From: CAKSQF01 sp051867925
Lineage (GTDB): Bacteria > Bacillota > Clostridia > Oscillospirales > CAG-272
DNA: 31,651 nucleotides
Assembly: GCA_051867925.1 (NCBI GenBank)
Contig: JBJDZI010000117.1
Span: forward strand, 1-31,651
Direction of reading: 5' to 3'
Below are positions 31,614 through 31,651 of the stretch, piece by piece. How positions within the stretch are numbered: position 1 is the first letter of the stretch; every line of letters starts with the position of its first letter. The translations under genes were made by a program, and so were the position numbers. The notes under the pieces were generated by a model. It was not told the DNA's origin and made no database searches. It worked only from the letters and a program-made list of their open reading frames with translations.

Positions 31614-31651
31614 GATGTGAACCAAAAAGAAAAGGAAGTTATTCAAAGATA

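Overview
The window looks like a chromosomal segment of a Gram-positive Clostridia-type bacterium, probably a gut member of the Oscillospirales or a relative. Evidence for this: strong AAAGGAGG-type ribosome binding sites before most genes, consensus TTGACA/TATAAT promoters, Firmicute-type RqcH, MecA and L-lactate dehydrogenase, SecA with a SEC-C tail, a DUF4830 protein, and a Gld-like ABC cluster ending in a DUF4340 protein. The taxonomic placement is inferred from gene families only. No phage genes, transposase, CRISPR array, tRNA or rRNA were found. This is mainly a housekeeping region with some lineage-specific proteins.

Layout. 1-4496 (+): a GNAT acetyltransferase, the ribosome quality-control factor RqcH, a VanX-like lipoprotein dipeptidase and L-lactate dehydrogenase. 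4497-4931: a 435-nt gap holding a palindromic dispersed repeat and a promoter. 4932-8569 (+): a Nudix hydrolase, an unknown protein, a DUF4830 protein with a structured leader, a THUMP-domain rRNA methyltransferase with an RG-rich repeat tail, and a YbaK-type deacylase, closed by a strong bidirectional hairpin. 8687-12562 (-): a very large GH31 glycosidase lipoprotein on its own promoter. 12804-14092 (-): MecA and a family-4 uracil-DNA glycosylase. 14214-20003 (-): SecA, two related membrane proteins and a pyridoxal kinase, tightly packed. 20214-22700 (+): TrmL and a 660-residue unknown protein. 22798-27205 (-): an ABC ATPase, a permease, a GldG-like protein and a DUF4340 protein, overlapping or nearly so. 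27459-29902 (+): a degenerate endonuclease/exonuclease/phosphatase-fold lipoprotein coupled to SfsA. 30013-31470 (-): a membrane protein with a BspA-like leucine-rich C-terminus.

How the genes work together. RqcH, the rRNA methyltransferase, YbaK, TrmL and MecA form a scattered translation and proteostasis group. The ABC ATPase, permease, GldG-like and DUF4340 proteins probably form one membrane complex. The GH31 enzyme, the VanX-like protein and the EEP-fold protein are predicted surface lipoproteins. The most unusual material is: the inverted repeat family placed just after stop codons; the structured or uORF-containing leaders of the DUF4830 gene, the rRNA methyltransferase, secA and trmL; the catalytically degenerate EEP-fold lipoprotein; the zinc-knuckle 660-residue protein; and the GH31 protein with a PA14 insertion and tandem C-terminal modules. 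I found no convincing evidence of a new multi-gene system such as defence or secretion.
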